Source: Thaumasiovibrio sp043421945
GTDB lineage: Bacteria; Pseudomonadota; Gammaproteobacteria; Enterobacterales; Vibrionaceae
Length of the DNA: 35,436 nt
NCBI GenBank assembly: GCA_043421945.1
Contig: JBHOGO010000048.1
Location: 1-35,436 of the forward strand
Direction: 5' to 3'
Shown: positions 8,354-18,700 of the stretch, piece by piece
How positions within the stretch are numbered: position 1 is the first letter of the stretch
Layout: every line of letters begins with the position of its first letter
Notes under the pieces: model-generated
The model's database searches: none
The model's input: the letters and a program-made list of their open reading frames with translations, nothing else
Told to the model about the DNA's origin: nothing
Translations under genes and position numbers: made by a program

Positions 8354-8812
8354 ATGACAGAGAAATTAAAATTTTATCAAAGATTAACACAGCAGGCATT
8401 GGCACTCGTTGACGGTGTAGATAACCGAATTGCCAATTTGTCCAATATCAGTGCACTGCTGAATCTTGAATTAGAACAGATTAACTGGGTTGGTTTTTAC
8501 TTGTTGGATCAAGAGAAGCTCGTCCTTGGTCCGTTTCAAGGAAAACCAGCCTGTATCTATATTCCTGTAGGTCGAGGTGTCTGTGGAACCGCTGTCGCGA
8601 CAAATCGTGTTCAGAGAATTGACGATGTTCATGCATTTGAAGGTCATATCGCCTGTGATGCAGAGAGCAACGCTGAAATTGTTCTACCTTTATATGTAGA
8701 CGGGGAATGTATTGGTGTTCTTGATATTGATAGCCCAATCATTGGTCGATTTGATGCTGAAGATGAAAAAGGACTGTTAAGTTTTGTGGAAACTGTGCAA
8801 AAACATCTCTAA
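8354..8812 (+). CDS. msrC: Free methionine-(R)-sulfoxide reductase MsrC (YebR)
   Basis: This single GAF-domain protein of 152 residues reduces free L-methionine-(R)-sulfoxide in the cytoplasm. The diagnostic fRMsr cysteines are all present: PACIYIP, GRGVCGTAV and GHIACDAES, along with LVLGPFQGK, NAEIVLPL and IGVLDIDS. The frame is open to an ATG at 8327, but the start at 8354 (MTEKLKFYQRL) aligns with E. coli MsrC (MNKTEFYADL). Neither start has a strong Shine-Dalgarno. E. coli MsrC is 165 residues, and this one is slightly shorter at the C-terminus. It precedes proQ, as in E. coli. Confidence 0.93.
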   Translation: MTEKLKFYQRLTQQALALVDGVDNRIANLSNISALLNLELEQINWVGFYLLDQEKLVLGPFQGKPACIYIPVGRGVCGTAVATNRVQRIDDVHAFEGHIACDAESNAEIVLPLYVDGECIGVLDIDSPIIGRFDAEDEKGLLSFVETVQKHL

Positions 8813-8849
8813 GTCGGTCGCTAGAGGTGGTTTTTCATTTCGAGAACAC

Positions 8850-8886
8850 TATAATAGCGGGCATATTTCAAATCAATTTGTATAAT
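8850..8886 (+). promoter_or_regulatory. Candidate promoter elements for proQ-prc
   Basis: Two perfect TATAAT hexamers occur in the msrC-proQ gap, at 8850-8855 and 8881-8886. No strong TTGACA lies 16-18 nt upstream of either. The second would place the transcription start about 30 nt before the proQ ATG. The assignment is tentative. Confidence 0.35.
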
Positions 8887-8923
8887 CTGCAAACTTAAAC
8901 GTTTGCACCTGTTGAGAAAATTC

Positions 8924-9565
8924 ATGGAAAACACTGAAAAGCTAACGAACAGTAAAGAAGTCATCGCGTACATTGCTGAGCGTTTCCCAAAATGTTTTAC
9001 GCTGGAAGGCGAAGCTAAACCACTAAAAATTGGTATCTTCCAAGATCTTGCTGAGCGTCTTACGGACGACGAGAAGGTTAGTAAAACACAATTGCGTGCG
9101 GCATTGCGTCAATACACTTCATCTTGGCGTTATCTACACGGTGTCAAACCAGGTGCAAAACGTATCGATCTCGATGGCGTCGAAGGTGACGAACTAGAGC
9201 AAGAGCACGTTGAACATGCGCAAAAGGCACTAGAAGAAAGTAAAGCTCGAGTACGTGAACGTCGTAAAGAGCAGGCAGCTAAAGCTAAAAAGTCAGCGAA
9301 TGCTGACAAAAAAGAACAGAAAGTTCGTGCAAATTCTGCTAAACCTAGAAACAATAAGAAAAAAACGACTAAGCTTAGTGAAAAACCTGTTGTTGAAACG
9401 CGTCAGCTTAATAGCGATGAAGTTCAGGTAGGTAAGCAAGTTAACGTTAATATGGGTAGTGGCAACATGCCAGCATCCATTGTTGAAATCAATAAGGACG
9501 ATGTTCGTGTCCGTTTGACTAATGGTCTTACTATGTTGGTTAAAGCGGATCACCTTCGTTCGTAA
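8924..9565 (+). CDS. proQ: RNA chaperone ProQ
   Basis: The 213-residue protein has the N-terminal FinO/ProQ RNA-binding domain (VIAYIAERFPKCF; PLKIGIFQDL; KTQLRAALRQYTSSWRYLHG; KPGAKRIDLDG). A long Lys/Arg/Ala-rich disordered linker (about residues 105-165) follows, then a C-terminal Tudor-like domain (VGKQVNVNMGSG...VRVRLTNGLTMLV). ProQ binds structured sRNAs and mRNA 3' ends and tunes their stability. The ATG at 8924 (MENTEKL) aligns with E. coli ProQ (MENQPKL). Upstream in-frame TTG codons back to 8903 are not credible. The stop is 17 nt before prc, so the two are probably one operon as in E. coli. Confidence 0.95.
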   Translation: MENTEKLTNSKEVIAYIAERFPKCFTLEGEAKPLKIGIFQDLAERLTDDEKVSKTQLRAALRQYTSSWRYLHGVKPGAKRIDLDGVEGDELEQEHVEHAQKALEESKARVRERRKEQAAKAKKSANADKKEQKVRANSAKPRNNKKKTTKLSEKPVVETRQLNSDEVQVGKQVNVNMGSGNMPASIVEINKDDVRVRLTNGLTMLVKADHLRS

Positions 9566-9582
9566 AGGAGATTCTTCGACGC

Positions 9583-11580
9583 ATGAATTGTCGATTCCGC
9601 TTTTCCCTGATCGCTGCTGGCATGATGCTAGCAGCATCTACTCAGGCTCTAGAAGCCAAGTATTCTGTCGCAGACATTCCTCAGCTTCACGCTGAAAAAC
9701 AGCATTCAGTCGCGAGTAAACGCACGACGGCGCGCCTAACCCGTTCGCACTATCAAAAATTCTCTCTGGACGATAACTTTTCAAATAATATTTTTGAGCG
9801 TTATTTACGTATGCTTGACTACAACAAATACTTCTTAACACAAGAAGATGTGGATGGTTTTGACAAGTGGACAACACAGATTGATGATCAGCTGAAATCT
9901 GGTAAAACAGATGCAGCATTTGATGTGTACAACACGGTTATACTAAGACAGTTTGAGCGCTACCGTTATGCATTGAGTATTCTTGATGAACCGATGAAGT
10001 TTGATACGGATGAAGAGTTTGTTCTCGACCGTAACGAACTCGATTGGCCGAAAAATACCAAAGAGCTTGATGATCTTTGGTATCTACGCGTTAAGTATGA
10101 TGCACTGAACTTAAAGCTAGCAGGCAAAAATTGGGAAGAGATACAAGAAACGCTCTCTAAGCGATACAACAATGCGATTAAGCGTTTAATGCAAACCAAA
10201 AATGAAGATGCTTTTCAGGTTTACATGAATGCCTTTGCTCGTGAAGTTGACCCTCATACAAGTTACCTTTCACCACGCAACGCAGAACAATTTCAATCTG
10301 AGATGAATCTATCTTTAGAAGGAATTGGTGCTGTATTACAGACGGAAGATGATTACACCATTATCCGTTCGTTGGTAGCTGGTGGCCCCGCATCCTCTTC
10401 GAAGCAACTTTCTCCCGATGACCGCATTGTTGGTGTTGGTCAAGAAGAAGGTAACATCGTTGATGTGATCGGTTGGCGTTTAGATGATGTCGTCCAACTT
10501 ATCAAAGGTCCTAAGGGGAGCAAAGTTCGCTTAGAGATCCTTCCGAAAGGTGCGAATGCTAAAAGTTATACGGTTACAATTGTTCGAGATAAAATTCGTT
10601 TAGAAGATCGTGCGGTTAAATCTGAAGTACTTGATTTTGATGATATGAGTGTAGGGGTAATCAATATCCCAAGCTTTTATAATGGTCTGAGTGAAGATAC
10701 TAAAGTTCAGCTAGCTAAATTAAACGAGACCAACGTTGATGGTATTGTTGTCGATCTTCGAAACAATGGTGGTGGTGCGCTCCAAGAAGCGATTGCATTG
10801 ACTGGACTCTTTATAGAAAGCGGCCCTGTTGTACAGGTTCGTGATAGTAGAGAGAACGTTCGTGTTCAATCTGATTCTAATGGGTATATCTACTTCGACG
10901 GCCCAATGACCATATTGATTAATCGCTACAGTGCATCTGCCTCTGAGATATTTGCAGCTGCTTTGCAAGATTATGGTCGAGCAGTTGTTGTTGGTGAGCA
11001 ATCATTTGGTAAAGGTACCGTTCAACAGCATCGCCCACTTGAGCAAATCTACGATATGTTCGATAAATCTGTTGGTGCTGTTCAGTATACGATCCAGAAA
11101 TTCTATCGTATCGATGGCGGCAGTACACAGCATTTAGGTGTTGTGCCTGATATCCCATTTCCAACGGCGATTGATCCTGCTGAAACGGGAGAGAGTGTCG
11201 AAGACAATGCCTTACCTTGGGATCGAATTTCTCCTGCCGAGTATCGTTTAGTCAAAGACAAAACTCAGCAAGTGAAAGCGCTAGTGAAGAATCATCATCG
11301 TCGTATTGAAGGTGATATGGAATTTGATTTTATTTTGGAAGATATCGCGCGATATCATTCAGAAAAAGATCGTAATACGATTTCATTGAATTATCAGACG
11401 CGAATTGATGAAGAAGCGGATGATGATGCTTCGCGCCTCGAGCGCCTGAATACTCGACAGAAAGCACTAGGGGAAGAGCTCTTTAAGTCTTTGGATGATG
11501 TTCCAAAAGATTATGAAGCACCTGATGTTTACCTCAATGAAGCGGCTAAGATTACTTTAGATATGTTGAAAGTATCTTAA
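9583..11580 (+). CDS. prc: Carboxy-terminal (tail-specific) processing protease Prc
   Basis: The 665-residue periplasmic S41 protease (E. coli Prc 682) has an N-terminal Sec signal peptide (MNCRFRFSLIAAGMMLAASTQA). A helical N-domain follows, then a PDZ domain (about 235-325, SLEGIGAVLQTEDDYTIIRS) and the protease core with VDLRNNGGGA. The catalytic Ser/Lys dyad is at S452 (YSASASE) and K477 (QSFGKGTVQQ), the same precursor numbering as in E. coli. Prc trims C-terminal tails, processes FtsI and degrades peptidoglycan hydrolases with NlpI. The ATG follows AAAGGAG, which overlaps the proQ stop; spacing is about 12 nt. A strong terminator follows. Confidence 0.96.
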   Translation: MNCRFRFSLIAAGMMLAASTQALEAKYSVADIPQLHAEKQHSVASKRTTARLTRSHYQKFSLDDNFSNNIFERYLRMLDYNKYFLTQEDVDGFDKWTTQIDDQLKSGKTDAAFDVYNTVILRQFERYRYALSILDEPMKFDTDEEFVLDRNELDWPKNTKELDDLWYLRVKYDALNLKLAGKNWEEIQETLSKRYNNAIKRLMQTKNEDAFQVYMNAFAREVDPHTSYLSPRNAEQFQSEMNLSLEGIGAVLQTEDDYTIIRSLVAGGPASSSKQLSPDDRIVGVGQEEGNIVDVIGWRLDDVVQLIKGPKGSKVRLEILPKGANAKSYTVTIVRDKIRLEDRAVKSEVLDFDDMSVGVINIPSFYNGLSEDTKVQLAKLNETNVDGIVVDLRNNGGGALQEAIALTGLFIESGPVVQVRDSRENVRVQSDSNGYIYFDGPMTILINRYSASASEIFAAALQDYGRAVVVGEQSFGKGTVQQHRPLEQIYDMFDKSVGAVQYTIQKFYRIDGGSTQHLGVVPDIPFPTAIDPAETGESVEDNALPWDRISPAEYRLVKDKTQQVKALVKNHHRRIEGDMEFDFILEDIARYHSEKDRNTISLNYQTRIDEEADDDASRLERLNTRQKALGEELFKSLDDVPKDYEAPDVYLNEAAKITLDMLKVS

Positions 11581-11613
11581 GTGGACAGGTGATTCTGGTA
11601 GCAATTCATTAAC

Positions 11614-11639
11614 AAAAGGCCCTTGTGGGCCTTTTTTTT
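11614..11639 (+). terminator. Intrinsic terminator after prc
   Basis: AAAAGGCCC (11614-11622) pairs with GGGCCTTTT (11627-11635) around a TTGT loop and is followed by an unbroken T-tract to 11639. It ends the proQ-prc unit. Confidence 0.93.
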
Positions 11640-11864
11640 ATTATATTCAGACCACAGTAAAGCTTAAGGCTCAAATCCTCAATCAAAATTATAATCACTA
11701 AAATCAATGTATTAAGACACTGCTGCCTTGTTTGTAAGGCGCTATCTTGATGAGTCATTAAAAGTATATTTATTGAGAAAATTAACTTTTTTTTAAATAT
11801 TCCCTAGAGTAATTTTAAACTCAGCACTAAGGTTAAAAAGTAGCAGCCAATGTGTGGGGTCAGT

Positions 11865-12518
11865 ATGGTGTATCGATTTGTATTAGTAGTAATGATGTTG
11901 TTTTCGACAATCACCGTGAAGGCGGATGACCTAACTGAATTTGATTACCCTCTATTATTAGGTGACTGGTATTGGTTTAGCCCTAGTGAAGAAGGTATAC
12001 AAAGTCAGGGGAAACAATATAGAGCAATGCATGTAAAGTTTGTTTCAGATTACTCTTATGTCATCAGATTGCTCAGAGTTGATGGTGAGATTGATGGTTG
12101 GCAAGGGGAGTATAATATTGATGAAGAGGTATTGTCGCTAACTGCAGATGGTCATCCCACTCAGCAGCATAGCTATCAGCTGACATACAATCAATTTATG
12201 CTTGATGGTGCAAGGTTTACAAAATTGGCGCCTGAGAATTTGCCGGGCGAGTGGGTGAGTTCTGCTGTTAGCGGTTCTGATGTGAACAATAAGCTCAAAC
12301 TTTCGATGAATCTACGCCCTGACTTCCTATTTTCATTTGTTATTCAGGATGAAGACGGTGATGTTAATGAGCACCGTGGGATCTATTATATAGAAAAAGA
12401 CCACATTGTTTTAATTTATGAAAATGGTCAGCAAGATAGCCAGTATGTATTAGCATCTGACACCTTAATATTGAGCAATGAACAATTTGGTATGAAAGCC
12501 ATATTCGAAAGGCAGTAA
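11865..12518 (+). CDS. Exported protein of unknown function
   Basis: The 217-residue product starts with a clear signal peptide (MVYRFVLVVMMLFSTITVKA, then DDLTEF), so it is periplasmic or secreted. The mature part is beta-rich and acidic, with two similar halves. LLGDWYWFSPSEE...YNIDEEVLSLTADG resembles LPGEWVSSAVSG...YYIEKDHIVLIYENG, suggesting a duplicated small beta-barrel or lipocalin-like unit. No catalytic motif is recognised. The ATG at 11865 is preferred: it gives a standard signal peptide and has GGGG 5 nt upstream. An in-frame ATG at 11850 would add five residues (MCGVS) without a Shine-Dalgarno. It lies between prc and pepN and has its own terminator, so it is probably monocistronic. 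Function unknown. Confidence 0.75.
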   Translation: MVYRFVLVVMMLFSTITVKADDLTEFDYPLLLGDWYWFSPSEEGIQSQGKQYRAMHVKFVSDYSYVIRLLRVDGEIDGWQGEYNIDEEVLSLTADGHPTQQHSYQLTYNQFMLDGARFTKLAPENLPGEWVSSAVSGSDVNNKLKLSMNLRPDFLFSFVIQDEDGDVNEHRGIYYIEKDHIVLIYENGQQDSQYVLASDTLILSNEQFGMKAIFERQ

Positions 12519-12538
12519 TTAAGTTCAAGATTTGAGCT

Positions 12539-12564
12539 AAAGTCCGGCAATTGCCGGGCTTTTT
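12539..12564 (+). terminator. Intrinsic terminator after the exported-protein gene
   Basis: AAAGTCCGGC (12539-12548) pairs with GCCGGGCTTT (12553-12562) around AATT, with one G-U pair, and is followed by T residues. Confidence 0.92.
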
Positions 12565-12674
12565 GTTTTCTAACTCGGTTGAGGGTTGAGTATTGCTCTT
12601 GTTTAAGATTAAATCGACATTACAACTAAAAATACAATGAGTGTCGATATACTCAGTTAATAAGGAATTTAACA

Positions 12675-15284
12675 ATGGCGGATAAACCTACCGCAAAATA
12701 CCGTAAAGACTACCAGCCCGCAGAATTTAGTATCACAAACGTCCACTTGACGTTTGATCTTCATTCGACACAGACTCGAGTGACGGCTGTTAGTCAGGTT
12801 TCTCGTCAAGGAGTAAGCCAGTCGACGACATTATCATTAGCTGGAGAAAATATTCAGCTAGTGTCACTTCAGATTAATGGTCAAGAGCACTCTGATTATC
12901 AATTGATTGAAGGGGGAATTGAAATTAATGCTGTTCCTGAATCATTCGAATTAAACATTGAAACAGAGCTTAATCCTTCAGAAAACACCTCGTTAGAAGG
13001 TCTCTATCTTTCTGAAGGTGCATACTGCACGCAGTGCGAAGCTGAAGGCTTTCGCCGAATCACTTATTACTTAGATCGTCCCGATAATCTCGCTATCTTT
13101 ACGACTCGCGTTATTGCAGACAAAGCGTACCCTTCTCTGCTTAGTAATGGTAACCGTATCGCGCAAGGAGAGTTAGAAGGTGGGCGTCATTGGGTAGAGT
13201 GGGAAGACCCATTCCCAAAACCGAGTTACCTCTTTGCTCTCGTTGCCGGGGATTTTGATATTTTAGAAGACTCTTTTGTGACGAAGAGTGGTCGTCATGT
13301 TGCTTTAGAGATTTATGTCGACAAAGGTAACCTTGACCGATCACATCACGCGATGTTGTCGCTTAAACGTTCAATGAAGTGGGATGAAGAACGTTTCGGA
13401 CTTGAGTATGACCTCGATATTTACATGATCGTCGCGGTCGACTTCTTCAATATGGGTGCGATGGAAAATAAGGGGTTGAATGTTTTCAACTCTAAGTATG
13501 TTTTGGCAAAACCAGAAACGGCAACAGATACTGACTTTTTAGGTATTGAAGCTGTTATTGGTCATGAGTATTTCCACAACTGGACTGGAAACCGAATTAC
13601 ATGTCGTGACTGGTTTCAACTGAGTCTAAAGGAAGGGTTGACGGTTTTCCGAGACCAAGAGTTTTCTTCTGATTTAGGCTCTCGTGCTGTTAATCGCATT
13701 AATAACGTCCGTATTGTACGTGGTCCTCAGTTTTCTGAAGATGCTGGCCCAATGGCCCATCCTATTCGTCCTGAGAAAGTGATAGAAATGAATAATTTCT
13801 ACACATTAACGGTTTATGAAAAGGGCAGTGAAGTTATACGTATGCTTCATACATTATTGGGTGAAGCATTATTTCAAGCCGGTATGCGTCTTTATGTTTC
13901 TCGTCATGATGGAACAGCAGCAACGTGCGAAGATTTTGTTCTGGCCATGGAAGAAGCGTCAGGTATCGACCTTACTCAATTCCATCTTTGGTATAGTCAG
14001 TCAGGTACGCCAATCCTAAATGTAGAGACGGACTACTCACCAGAAACAAAGACGTTTAGCGTGACCGTGTCACAAGAAACAAAGCCAACGACAGAGCAAA
14101 AAGAGAAGTTCCCATTACATATCCCGTTTGATATTGAACTTTATGGTCAAGATGGCTCAGTCATTCCACTGAGTATTGGTGGGGAATCTGTGAGTAATGT
14201 TTTGAATGTCACAGAAGGAAAACAGACATTTACCTTTGATAATGTCGATGAGAAGCCGGTTATTTCAATGCTAAGAGAGTTTTCTGCTCCGGTGAAATTG
14301 AATTATGACTACAGTGATGAAGATTTAGCATTCCTAATGGTCAATGCGACCAATGCTTTTGCACAGTGGGATGCAGGGCAAATGCTGCTTGCAAAACATA
14401 TCCGTTACAATGTCACTCGAAGTCAGGAAGGAAAACCTTTCGCGTTACCGTTATCGGTCATTAGTGCCTTCGAAGGGGTATTAACGAACGCAGACTTAGA
14501 GCCTGCTTTTGTTTCTGAGATGTTGACGCTACCGACTGAGTTAGAAGTAGCTGGCTGGTTTGACATTGCAGATGTGGATGCCATTGCAGCAGCACTACGC
14601 TTTATTGCAAAAACGCTTGCGACAGAAATGACAGAGTGCCTGGTTGAAAAATACCATCAACTTTTCCAAACGGATTATGATGTTGAGCATGTGTCGATCA
14701 ATAAGAGAAGCTTACGCAATCGTTGTTTAATGTACCTTGCACTGACACCAAGAGGTGAAGCATTAGTCGCAGAGCAGTATCGGGTTGCGAACAATATGAC
14801 CGATACCATTGCAGCGCTAACTGCCGCAAATAAAGGCAAACTGACTTGTCGCGAAACGCTAATGACTGACTTTAGCGACAAGTGGCAACATGATGGTCTT
14901 GTCATGGATAAGTGGTTCATTTTACAGGGAACTAACCCAGCAAGTAATGCTTTGAGTGTGGTTAAATCTCAATTGACTCACCCTTCATTTAATATTAAAA
15001 ACCCTAATCGCTGCCGCAGCTTAGTGGGGGCATTCTGTGCTCAAAACCCACAGCGCTTTCATGATCGTAGTGGAGAGGGTTACCAATTCTTAGTCGATAT
15101 GATCAAAGAGTTAAATAGTGTCAATCCGCAAGTCGCTTCGCGTTTAATTGATCCGCTGTTGAAATTTAAGCAATTCGATTTAGAACGACAAAAAACAATG
15201 CGTACAGGACTAGAGACATTGGCAAACCTTGATGGACTAGCCAAAGACCTTTTCGAAAAAATTAATAAAGCACTCGCTCAGTAA
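12675..15284 (+). CDS. pepN: Aminopeptidase N (M1 family zinc metallopeptidase)
   Basis: The 869-residue protein (E. coli PepN 870) removes N-terminal residues from peptides in the cytoplasm. The GAMENKG exopeptidase motif lies near residue 262. The zinc site is H297-E-Y-F-H301, with E320 eighteen residues on (LKEGLTVFRD), identical in numbering to E. coli PepN. The C-terminal alpha-helical ERAP1-like superhelix is complete. The start ATG has AAGGA 8 nt upstream (AATAAGGAATTTAACA). It is preceded by a terminator and followed by another, so it is likely transcribed alone. Confidence 0.97.
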   Translation: MADKPTAKYRKDYQPAEFSITNVHLTFDLHSTQTRVTAVSQVSRQGVSQSTTLSLAGENIQLVSLQINGQEHSDYQLIEGGIEINAVPESFELNIETELNPSENTSLEGLYLSEGAYCTQCEAEGFRRITYYLDRPDNLAIFTTRVIADKAYPSLLSNGNRIAQGELEGGRHWVEWEDPFPKPSYLFALVAGDFDILEDSFVTKSGRHVALEIYVDKGNLDRSHHAMLSLKRSMKWDEERFGLEYDLDIYMIVAVDFFNMGAMENKGLNVFNSKYVLAKPETATDTDFLGIEAVIGHEYFHNWTGNRITCRDWFQLSLKEGLTVFRDQEFSSDLGSRAVNRINNVRIVRGPQFSEDAGPMAHPIRPEKVIEMNNFYTLTVYEKGSEVIRMLHTLLGEALFQAGMRLYVSRHDGTAATCEDFVLAMEEASGIDLTQFHLWYSQSGTPILNVETDYSPETKTFSVTVSQETKPTTEQKEKFPLHIPFDIELYGQDGSVIPLSIGGESVSNVLNVTEGKQTFTFDNVDEKPVISMLREFSAPVKLNYDYSDEDLAFLMVNATNAFAQWDAGQMLLAKHIRYNVTRSQEGKPFALPLSVISAFEGVLTNADLEPAFVSEMLTLPTELEVAGWFDIADVDAIAAALRFIAKTLATEMTECLVEKYHQLFQTDYDVEHVSINKRSLRNRCLMYLALTPRGEALVAEQYRVANNMTDTIAALTAANKGKLTCRETLMTDFSDKWQHDGLVMDKWFILQGTNPASNALSVVKSQLTHPSFNIKNPNRCRSLVGAFCAQNPQRFHDRSGEGYQFLVDMIKELNSVNPQVASRLIDPLLKFKQFDLERQKTMRTGLETLANLDGLAKDLFEKINKALAQ

Positions 15285-15293
15285 TAACAAGAC

Positions 15294-15330
15294 GGTGGAT
15301 GCTTTGCATCCACCCATTTTGGTTTTATTT
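15294..15330 (+). terminator. Intrinsic terminator after pepN, abutting the next gene
   Basis: GGTGGATGC (15294-15302) pairs perfectly with GCATCCACC (15306-15314) around TTT, followed by an interrupted T-rich run (CATTTTGGTTTTATTTT). It ends 2-3 nt before the DUF2835 start codon, so that gene either depends on read-through or is translated from a leader containing this hairpin. Confidence 0.75.
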
Positions 15331-15332
15331 TG

Positions 15333-15554
15333 ATGAAAACTTATACCTTCCGACTCTCCATTCCATATAGTGACTTCATTCAACATTACAATGGCGCGGC
15401 CAAAACAGTGTTAATTTATTGTGAGCAAGGCTTAAGGTTACAGCTACCTGCGAGCCGTTTTCGTCCCTACTTAACACATTCTGGAATTAGTGGTCGTTTT
15501 CGAGTAATTATCGATGATAATAATCGCATTAAACAGATGGATAGTTTGTCATAG
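15333..15554 (+). CDS. DUF2835 family protein
   Basis: This small protein of 73 residues (MKTYTFRLSIPYSDFIQHY...) has the DUF2835 pattern: a short beta-rich protein with YCEQGLRLQLPASRFRPYLTHSGISGRF and a final IIDDNNRIKQM. Function is unknown. From memory the family sits between pepN and the NAD-GDH gene in Vibrio. The start is the ATG at 15333; an in-frame TTG precedes it. No canonical Shine-Dalgarno is present, only the T-rich tail of the pepN terminator. Confidence 0.8.
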   Translation: MKTYTFRLSIPYSDFIQHYNGAAKTVLIYCEQGLRLQLPASRFRPYLTHSGISGRFRVIIDDNNRIKQMDSLS

Positions 15555-15632
15555 CAGCAACTACCGTCATTATTTATCTAGATAATTTGCTATATGTGAA
15601 TTAACTCGCTGTTATTTTGTGGTAAATATTCG

Positions 15633-15649
15633 TTAATATGTTGTATTAA
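15633..15649. promoter_or_regulatory. Inverted repeat upstream of the NAD-GDH gene
   Basis: TTAATA-TGTTG-TATTAA is a perfect 6-5-6 inverted repeat 64 nt before the GDH start codon, just before TTAAGC (15646-15651), which is 18 nt from TATACT. It could be an operator overlapping the promoter. No regulator is recognised. Confidence 0.3.
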
Positions 15650-15712
15650 GCATCCGTGCTTTTTATCTCTATACTAAACCTATAAAAATACTACAAAGTT
15701 GGAGTTTATCCG

Positions 15713-18700
15713 ATGACAGCCCTACTACCTATTGTTCCAGTACTACTCGAAAAAGTGTACTTGCTGATCCAAGAAAAAGTGGACCACCCAGCACATCACC
15801 TAGTGGAAACATTGGCAAAAAAATTACTGACTCAACTCGATGATAATGATCTTGTTGAGCGTAATGAAAGTGATCTTTATGGTGCCGTTATGAGTTTATG
15901 GCAGCACCTAAATGACAATAAACAAAATGTTTTTTCAGTACGCGTTTTTAATCCAACCTTAGCACAGCATGGTTGGCAATCGACACACACAGTGGTTGAG
16001 ATAGTCTGTCCGGATAGACCCTTCTTGGTTGAATCTGTTCGAATGACGTTAGGTCGACAAGAAACAACAAGTCATATGATGCTGAATGGCCCGCATCGGT
16101 TTTGTCGTAGTGCAAAAGGAAAAATTGAAAAAGTATGCGAAGAGACGGGCACCTTACTGTCCATTTTTCATGTAGAGATTGATCGCCTTAATAATGAAGA
16201 GCAGATGCAATCCATGAAAGAGGAGTTGGAATGCGTCTTGTCGGATGTAGACCATGTGGTGAATGATTGGCAAGGCATGCAGGATAAAATGCTCGAAGTA
16301 AAGGGGCTGATTAATCAAAACGCCACACACCTTGAGCAAGAGACAAAAGATGAAGCGATTGAGTTTCTAGATTGGGTCAGCAGTCATAACTTTACCTTTA
16401 TGGGCTATCACTATTTTTCTTTAGAAGCCATTGAAGGAGATTATCAGCTTACTCCCGCTAGCGAAGGCGGTTTAGGGATTTTTGCGAATACAGAGCGAAC
16501 TAGACCCATCCGTCTGTCGTCGTTACCTGAGTCAGCTCGGCTAGAGGCGAGAAAGCCAGAGCTTTTATTATTGACGAAGGGGAATACGAAATCAAAAATT
16601 CACCGTCCAGCTTATACTGATTATATCGGTATAAAAACATTTGATGATAATGGAGAGGTGAACGGCGAACACCGGTTTATTGGTTTATATGCCTCAACAG
16701 CCTATCATCAAAGTGTTGATAATATTCCATTACTCAACAATAAAGTAAAACGCATTCTAAATTTAAGCGACTACGCGCAAGAGTCCTATTCTTGGAAGGC
16801 GTTAAAAAATATCCTAGAAACTTTTCCCCGTGATGAGCTATTTCAAGCTTCAGAAAAAGAGATGCTAGAAATTGGCTCTGGTGTCGTCAAAATGCAGGAT
16901 AGAGATCTATTGAAGATCTTTGTTAGAAGAGATCCCTTTGGGCGCTTTTTCTCCTGCATGGTTTATACCACCAAAGAGCGTTACAACACTGAGCTAAGAC
17001 GTAAAACACAATCTTTGCTGCAAAGCTACTTCGGCTCTGAGATGAATGTTGAATTTACAACTTACTTCTCTGAAAGCCCATTAGCGCGTACACATTATAT
17101 TGTGCGTGTCGAAAACAACAATTTTGATATTGACGTGAATTTGTTGGAGCGAAATTTAATGGAAGCTGCCTCATCATGGGATGATCGATTGCAAGAGGCG
17201 TTAGTTGCTCACTTTGGTGAAAATGAGGGGACACCAGTCGGTAAACAATTTTCTCGAGCATTTCCTCGTTCTTATAAAGAGCATATGTTACCAGGGAGTG
17301 CTGTCGCAGACATTCAACAACTGCTGAGTTTGAATGAAACGAATAAACTTGCCATGTCGCTGTATCGGCCTCAAGAAGAGAGTAGTGATTCTAAAAAGTT
17401 AAAATTGAAATTGTTCCACCGCGATGAACCTATCCATTTATCGGATGTGATGCCAATGCTCGAAAACTTAGGGCTGCGTGTCATCGGGGAAGCACCGTAT
17501 GAGATCGTGACGAATGAAGGAAGAGTTTTTTGGATCCTTGATTTCGAAATGCTCCATAACGCAAAATCTAATTTAGATCTTGCAGAGGTTCGCGATCGTT
17601 TTCAAGATACGTTTGCCGGTGTCTGGGAAAACCGCTATGAAAATGATGGCTTTAACCAACTGGTACTTAATGCAGGTCTTAGTGGTAGGGAAGTGACTAT
17701 TATCCGGGCGTACACGAAGTACATGCGTCAAGTGGGTTTTCCTTTTAGCCAGGCATATATTCAAGAAACCATTAACACGTCTCCTCAAATTGTAAAATTG
17801 ATCGTGAAGTTGTTTGTTCAGCGCTTTGACCCTGCAAAGCGAAATACTGATAAACTAACGGGTGACGTTGTCACTTTAATTTATGAGAAACTAGAGGATG
17901 TAGAAAGCCTCGATGATGATCGTATCCTTCGCCGCTTTGTCGAAATGATGCAGGCAACATTGAGAACTAACTATTATCAAAAATCCGACACTGGATCCTA
18001 TAAGTTATCACTGGCACTAAAGTTAAAACCTTCCTTGATACCCGAAATACCAGCGCCAGTTCCAGCGGTTGAGATTTTTGTTTATTCACCAGATATAGAA
18101 GGTGTTCATCTTAGGGGCGGCAAGGTTGCTCGGGGTGGCTTGCGTTGGTCTGATCGGCGTGAAGATTTTAGAACCGAGATACTGGGATTAGTGAAAGCAC
18201 AACAAGTGAAAAATACCGTTATTGTACCGGTGGGTGCAAAAGGGGGATTTGTTTGTAAACGGCAGCCATTGCTAAAAGGTCGTGATGAGATCTTTGCTGA
18301 GGGGCAACGCTGTTACCGCATATTTATTCAATCACTACTGGATGTTACTGACAATATAATTGACGGTGAGCTTGTGCACCCCACAAATGTGGTGCGCCAT
18401 GATGAAGAAGACCCATATCTTGTGGTTGCGGCGGATAAAGGCACGGCGACATTTTCTGATTTAGCGAACGCAATATCGTCTGAATATAACTTCTGGTTGG
18501 GTGATGCTTTCGCTTCTGGTGGTTCAAATGGCTATGACCATAAGAAGATGGGCATTACTGCGAAAGGGGCTTGGGAGTCGGTAAAACGACATTTCAGAGA
18601 AAAAGGGATTAATTGCCAGACCACGGATTTCACCGTTATTGGTGTCGGTGATATGGCCGGTGATGTCTTTGGTAACGGCATGCTTCTTTCTGAGCATATT

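Noticed and set aside
9130..9354. Minus-strand ORF rich in Ser/Ala/Cys inside proQ
   Set aside because: It is the antisense reading of the Lys/Arg-rich ProQ linker. The composition is explained by the sense codons.
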